Part shown: positions 61,047 through 64,000 of the stretch, one piece after another
Layout: every line of letters starts with the position of its first letter
How positions within the stretch are numbered: position 1 is the stretch's first letter
Notes under the pieces: generated by a model
The model's input: only the letters and a program-made list of their open reading frames with translations
What the model was told of the DNA's origin: nothing
Databases searched by the model: none
Made by a program: the position numbers and the translations under genes
DNA from: Deinococcus rubellus
GTDB lineage: Bacteria; Deinococcota; Deinococci; Deinococcales; Deinococcaceae
Direction of reading: 5' to 3'
Length of the DNA stretch: 64,000 bases
NCBI RefSeq assembly: GCF_025244745.1
Contig: NZ_CP104213.1
Location: 1,303,501-1,367,500, forward strand

Positions 61047-62392
61047 CAGCTTTCTCCTGCCAGGTCGTTGAAGCGCACGTGGGAGCTGTGAAATTGGAGT
61101 TTGACAGTGCCGACCGGGCCGTTGCGCTGCTTGCCGATGATGATCTCGGCGATGCCCTGCTGGTCGGTTTCCTTGTTGTAGTACTCGTCTCTGTAAATGA
61201 ACATCACGATGTCGGCGTCCTGCTCGATCGCTCCGCTCTCACGCAGATCTGAAAGCATCGGTCTGTGGTTGGGCCGCTGCTCCACCGCGCGCGAGAGCTG
61301 CGAGAGGACCATCACCGGCACTTCCAGCTCGCGGGCGATGCTCTTGAGACTGCGCGAGATCAGGCTGATCTCCTGCTGGCGGTTCTCGTTGCCGCCGCTG
61401 CCACTCTTGTTGCCCGACATCAGTTGCAGGTAATCGATGATGACCAGCCCCAGGTTACCGTGCTGCGCCTGAATGCGCCTGAGTTTGCTTCTGAGGGCGT
61501 TGACGGTCAGGTCCGGCTCGTCGTCGATGATCATCGGGGCCTCGGCCAGCCGCCCGGCGGCGTGGGCCAGTCGCTCGAAGTCGCGCTCGTTGAGCTGCCC
61601 ACTGCGGATACGGTTCATATCGACCCGCGCTTCTGAACACAGCATTCTGAGGGCGAGCTGCACGCTGGGCATCTCCAGGCTGAAGACGGCCACCGTTTTC
61701 TCGCCGCGCAGGGCGACGTTCTGGGCGATAGAGAGGGCGAAGGCCGTTTTTCCCATGCTCGGCCTGGCCGCCAGCACGTTCAGACTGCCCTTCTGCAATC
61801 CCGAAATCTGGTCGTCGAGGTCGCGAAATCCGCTGGCCACGCCATCGGGAATGCCTTTATTGCTGTGCAGCAGCGTGATGTACTCGAAGGTGTCCTGCAC
61901 CACCTCGCTCATGGCCTGGTACTGCTCGCCTTTTTTCTTCTGCTCGGCCACCTCGAAGATCATCTTCTCAGCCTTGTCGAGCAGATCTTCGAGCGGCAAC
62001 TGACCGTCGTAGGCCAGCTTCATGGCCTGGGCGCTGGCTGAGATGAGCTGGCGCAGGGTGTGCTTTTCCTGCACCAGCCGGGCGTAGTGCTCGGCGTAGG
62101 CCGAGGTCGGCACCTGGTCCGACAGTCCGATCAGGTAAGTCAGGCCGCCCACGTCGTCGAGCGTGCCGCGTTTGGTCAGCTCGTCACTGAGCGTCACCAG
62201 GTCCACTGGTTCGCTGCGGTCCTGCAAATTGCGCATGGCGGCGAAGATCTTGCGGTGGCCTTCCCGGTAAAACATCTCGGGCGAGAGGGTGTCGGAAATC
62301 TGGATCAGCACATCGTTTTCGAGCAGAATACTGCCCAGCACGCTGATTTCGGCGTCGTTGTTGTGCGGGGGCACGCGGGGAGTCAGTTCCAT
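61046..62392 (-). CDS. dnaB: Replicative DNA helicase DnaB
   Basis: A 448-residue hexameric 5'-3' helicase of the replication fork. N-terminal domain (1-150) starts MELTPRVPPHNNDAEISVLGSILL; the RecA-like domain has Walker A ARPSMGKTAFALSIAQN (about 212), FSLEMPSVQLALRM, Walker B GLVIIDYLQLM, KSIARELEVPVMVLSQLSRAVEQR and LSDLRESGAIEQDADIVMFIYRDEYY. No intein interrupts it. The ATG at 62392 fits the conserved length; a weak AAGG precedes it. About 150 bases of dyad-containing leader lie upstream of it. Confidence 0.97.
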   Translation of the reverse strand: MELTPRVPPHNNDAEISVLGSILLENDVLIQISDTLSPEMFYREGHRKIFAAMRNLQDRSEPVDLVTLSDELTKRGTLDDVGGLTYLIGLSDQVPTSAYAEHYARLVQEKHTLRQLISASAQAMKLAYDGQLPLEDLLDKAEKMIFEVAEQKKKGEQYQAMSEVVQDTFEYITLLHSNKGIPDGVASGFRDLDDQISGLQKGSLNVLAARPSMGKTAFALSIAQNVALRGEKTVAVFSLEMPSVQLALRMLCSEARVDMNRIRSGQLNERDFERLAHAAGRLAEAPMIIDDEPDLTVNALRSKLRRIQAQHGNLGLVIIDYLQLMSGNKSGSGGNENRQQEISLISRSLKSIARELEVPVMVLSQLSRAVEQRPNHRPMLSDLRESGAIEQDADIVMFIYRDEYYNKETDQQGIAEIIIGKQRNGPVGTVKLQFHSSHVRFNDLAGES

Positions 62393-62626
62393 AGGAGCCT
62401 TTTTTGCCTGGCCCAGCAAACAGGGCCTGCACGCGCCAGCACGGAGCGCCGGGAAAACGCGGGCGACGTGTGGGCGGGAATGGTTGGAATGTGGGACGGA
62501 GAAGTCCCGTCTGGCGTGGAAAGCAGCTTTCCTGGCCTGACCTGAGAGTGATCATAGCAAAAGTCCGGCGGGGCGGCCCGAGGAGGGTCTGACTGCCGAA
62601 CCTTCCCCTTCAGGCATCCAGCCCCG
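62393..62626 (-). promoter_or_regulatory. dnaB upstream region with promoter candidate and two dyads
   Basis: TATGAT (62551-62556, minus) is a near-consensus -10 box; no good -35 was seen. The predicted leader, about 150 bases, contains GGAAAGC with GCTTTCC (62518-62532) and GACGG with CCGTC (62495-62511), both perfect. No gene is seen in the 234 bases. Confidence 0.45.
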
Positions 62627-64000
62627 TTAACTGTCCACCACCACCAGCCCAGCGTATTTCAGAATTAGCCGTTTCTGTCCCACGCCCGGAAAGTACACCA
62701 GCACCTCGCGCTTGTCGCCCTGGTGGAAGCCCTGAGTAAACACCCCGTCGCCGAATTTGGCATGCCGCAGCCGCAGCGGATTGGTCTTGGCCACCGCCCG
62801 CTGAATGTCGCGGCTGGGAATGCTGAGTCGGGCGCTGACTTCTGGCAACGACAATCCGTGCAGGTCGAGCAGCTCCCTGGCCTGGGCCGCCCAGGAGTGG
62901 CTGGACCCGCTGGCAGCGGGCGGCGGCGCGACTTCCGGCTCGAAGGCGTCCGTTGCCAGCGCAGGCACGTTCAGCAGCGTTTCCAGATAGGCGCGGGTGG
63001 CGGCCTTGTCGGTGGGGCGACGCTCGCCGCTGGCCAGAAACGGCGAGAAGCAGCGGCTGACCGAGGTGCACTCGAAGCAGCCTTTCTGACAGCAGGATTT
63101 GCGGCACAGCTCCAGCGCCCGGTGCAGCAGGTCGTCGAGCTGCTCGTAGGCCCGCCGCGCCACGCCCAGACCGCCGCGCCAGTCGTCATAGAGAAAGAAA
63201 TAGTTGTCGTTGTGTTCCCGGAACACACCCGCCACGTCGCCCTCGTCGCAGGCCACCCGCTCGGGAATCAGCTTTTGCAGCAGGTGCTTGAGGGTGTGCG
63301 CCACCGCGCTGGGCTGCTCGGTGGCGCGGGCGTCGATGCCCAGCTCGATGGCGGTAGTCTGAAACGGCGTGGTCTGGGTGGGCGTCTCGTAGAGGTGCTC
63401 GCTGAGTTTGTTGGCCTGCATCTTGTCCTGAATGCGGCCTCCGCAGTGGCGGCAGGTGCGCTCGCTGAGGCCCGGCTCACGGTCACAGCCGCTGCACGCC
63501 CGCTCGAAGACCTCGCGCATCAGGGTGTAGCCGCTGTACTGGCGCTGAATCGTCACCGTGCCGAAACGGTAGGCCAGCGCCCCGCGCGTCTGCCAGGCGC
63601 TCATCTCGCGTGGCGTTATCAGAGTGGCGTGCAGGCCGCGCGTGAAGGTGTGCTGGTTGTCGTATTTCTCCACCAGAATGGCGGTGGCCTCCGAGGTGGG
63701 CAGCCACCGCTTGACTTTGTAGCCCTGCCCGTCGAGCGTGAACACCGCTTCCTCGTGCTTCTCGATCAAAGCGTAGTGGTGGCTGGGGCTTTCCAGCGGT
63801 GCGGCGAGTGCCCTGGGGCCGTGTTTGTCCCACTCGCTCTCCTCAATCACCACGAATTTGGCGCTGCCCTCGCCGCGCAGGTTCCAGTACTTGCTGGTCG
63901 GCGCGAAGTCGCCCAGACCCGCCAGATACAGTTCCTCCTGCTCGCGTTCTTTGTGGCGCGGTGCGAGGTAAGGGTTGCTGGCCTCCACCACCGCCTTCTC
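62627..64000 (-). CDS. DEAD/DEAH-box helicase with DUF1998, C-terminal part (5' end outside window)
   Basis: The frame is open through position 64000. The 457 visible residues contain the C-terminal MrfA/YprA-type region with DUF1998: RACSGCDREPGLSERTCRHCGGRIQD near 165, a long ATAIELGIDARATEQPSAVAHTLKHLLQKLIPERVACDEGDVAGVF block and the Cys cluster CRKSCCQKGCFECTSVSRC near 315, which binds metal in this group (mitomycin-repair helicases). The last ~55 residues (LRHAKFGDGVFTQGFHQGDKREVLVYFPGVGQKRLILKYAGLVVVDS) look like the Tudor-like C-terminal domain of UvrD/PcrA. A short HTH-like stretch (LDLHGLSLPEVSARLSIPSRDIQRAV) sits just before it. Helicase motifs lie beyond the window. Confidence 0.85.
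   Translation of the reverse strand, partial: EKAVVEASNPYLAPRHKEREQEELYLAGLGDFAPTSKYWNLRGEGSAKFVVIEESEWDKHGPRALAAPLESPSHHYALIEKHEEAVFTLDGQGYKVKRWLPTSEATAILVEKYDNQHTFTRGLHATLITPREMSAWQTRGALAYRFGTVTIQRQYSGYTLMREVFERACSGCDREPGLSERTCRHCGGRIQDKMQANKLSEHLYETPTQTTPFQTTAIELGIDARATEQPSAVAHTLKHLLQKLIPERVACDEGDVAGVFREHNDNYFFLYDDWRGGLGVARRAYEQLDDLLHRALELCRKSCCQKGCFECTSVSRCFSPFLASGERRPTDKAATRAYLETLLNVPALATDAFEPEVAPPPAASGSSHSWAAQARELLDLHGLSLPEVSARLSIPSRDIQRAVAKTNPLRLRHAKFGDGVFTQGFHQGDKREVLVYFPGVGQKRLILKYAGLVVVDS

Overview
The window is chromosomal DNA of a Deinococcus-type bacterium. GC content is high throughout. The decisive marker is a full-length IrrE/PprI metallopeptidase (24399-25238), the radiation-response switch of this genus. 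Supporting markers are a DUF3809 gene, an HspR-type operator in front of clpB, a bacillithiol-linked YpdA, a DinB-family gene and a CarH/LdrP-like regulator pair of the kind known from Thermus. No rRNA, tRNA, CRISPR array, prophage or intact insertion sequence was seen. Nearly all of the window is densely packed coding sequence on both strands. The species cannot be named from the sequence alone.

Layout. 0-9 kb: S4 and DUF1684 genes, comF, a MocR-type regulator that has lost its PLP lysine, a BMP-family nucleoside-binding protein, zapE, manA, small unknown genes, ywbE and a haloacid dehalogenase. 9.2-16.5 kb: a purine operon on the minus strand (purC-purS-cupin-purQ-DinB-purL-purF), closed by a terminator. 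It has an AT-rich island before purL and a long structured leader before purC. 16.5-24 kb: a metallophosphatase, small membrane proteins, a nucleotidyltransferase, pnp, a Tat-exported cupin and a large membrane protein. 24-31.6 kb: acyl-CoA-binding protein, irrE, dGTPase, a secreted protein, bcp, rpiA and clpB. 31.6-41.5 kb: 5'-nucleotidase, EamA exporter, SRPBCC, glgP, ydcF and topA. 41.5-48 kb: the carH-ldrP-like operon, a DUF418 protein, and hemA with a precorrin-2 dehydrogenase. 48-55 kb: ypdA, gatB, a 400-base non-coding segment, an ApbE-DUF2271-PepSY flavin/redox operon and an SDR. 55-64 kb: metY, a tandem Nudix protein, DUF3809, plsC, nrdR, Nudix-dnaB and the C-terminal part of a DUF1998 helicase running off the end.

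A strong regularity runs through the window. More than twenty genes have a TANNNT hexamer (TAGACT, TACACT, TATACT and similar) ending 5-9 bases before an ATG or GTG, usually 6 or 7. This is the geometry of a -10 promoter element whose transcript begins at the start codon, i.e. leaderless mRNA, which is established as common in Deinococcus. A smaller set of genes (purF, purS, purC, clpB, the 5'-nucleotidase, the DUF2271 gene and others) instead carries good Shine-Dalgarno sequences and real leaders. I used this pattern to choose several start codons (irrE, the siroheme dehydrogenase, the tandem Nudix, ydcF, plsC and the SDR beside nrdR).

The most interesting items are the purC leader (a 33-codon upstream ORF overlapping a nested hairpin), the carH-ldrP-like operon with all light-sensing cobalamin residues intact, the catalytically altered MocR, the IrrE-dGTPase coupling, a PcrA/UvrD-like C-terminal module on the DUF1998 helicase, and a dyad-rich orphan segment at 51.66-52.0 kb.
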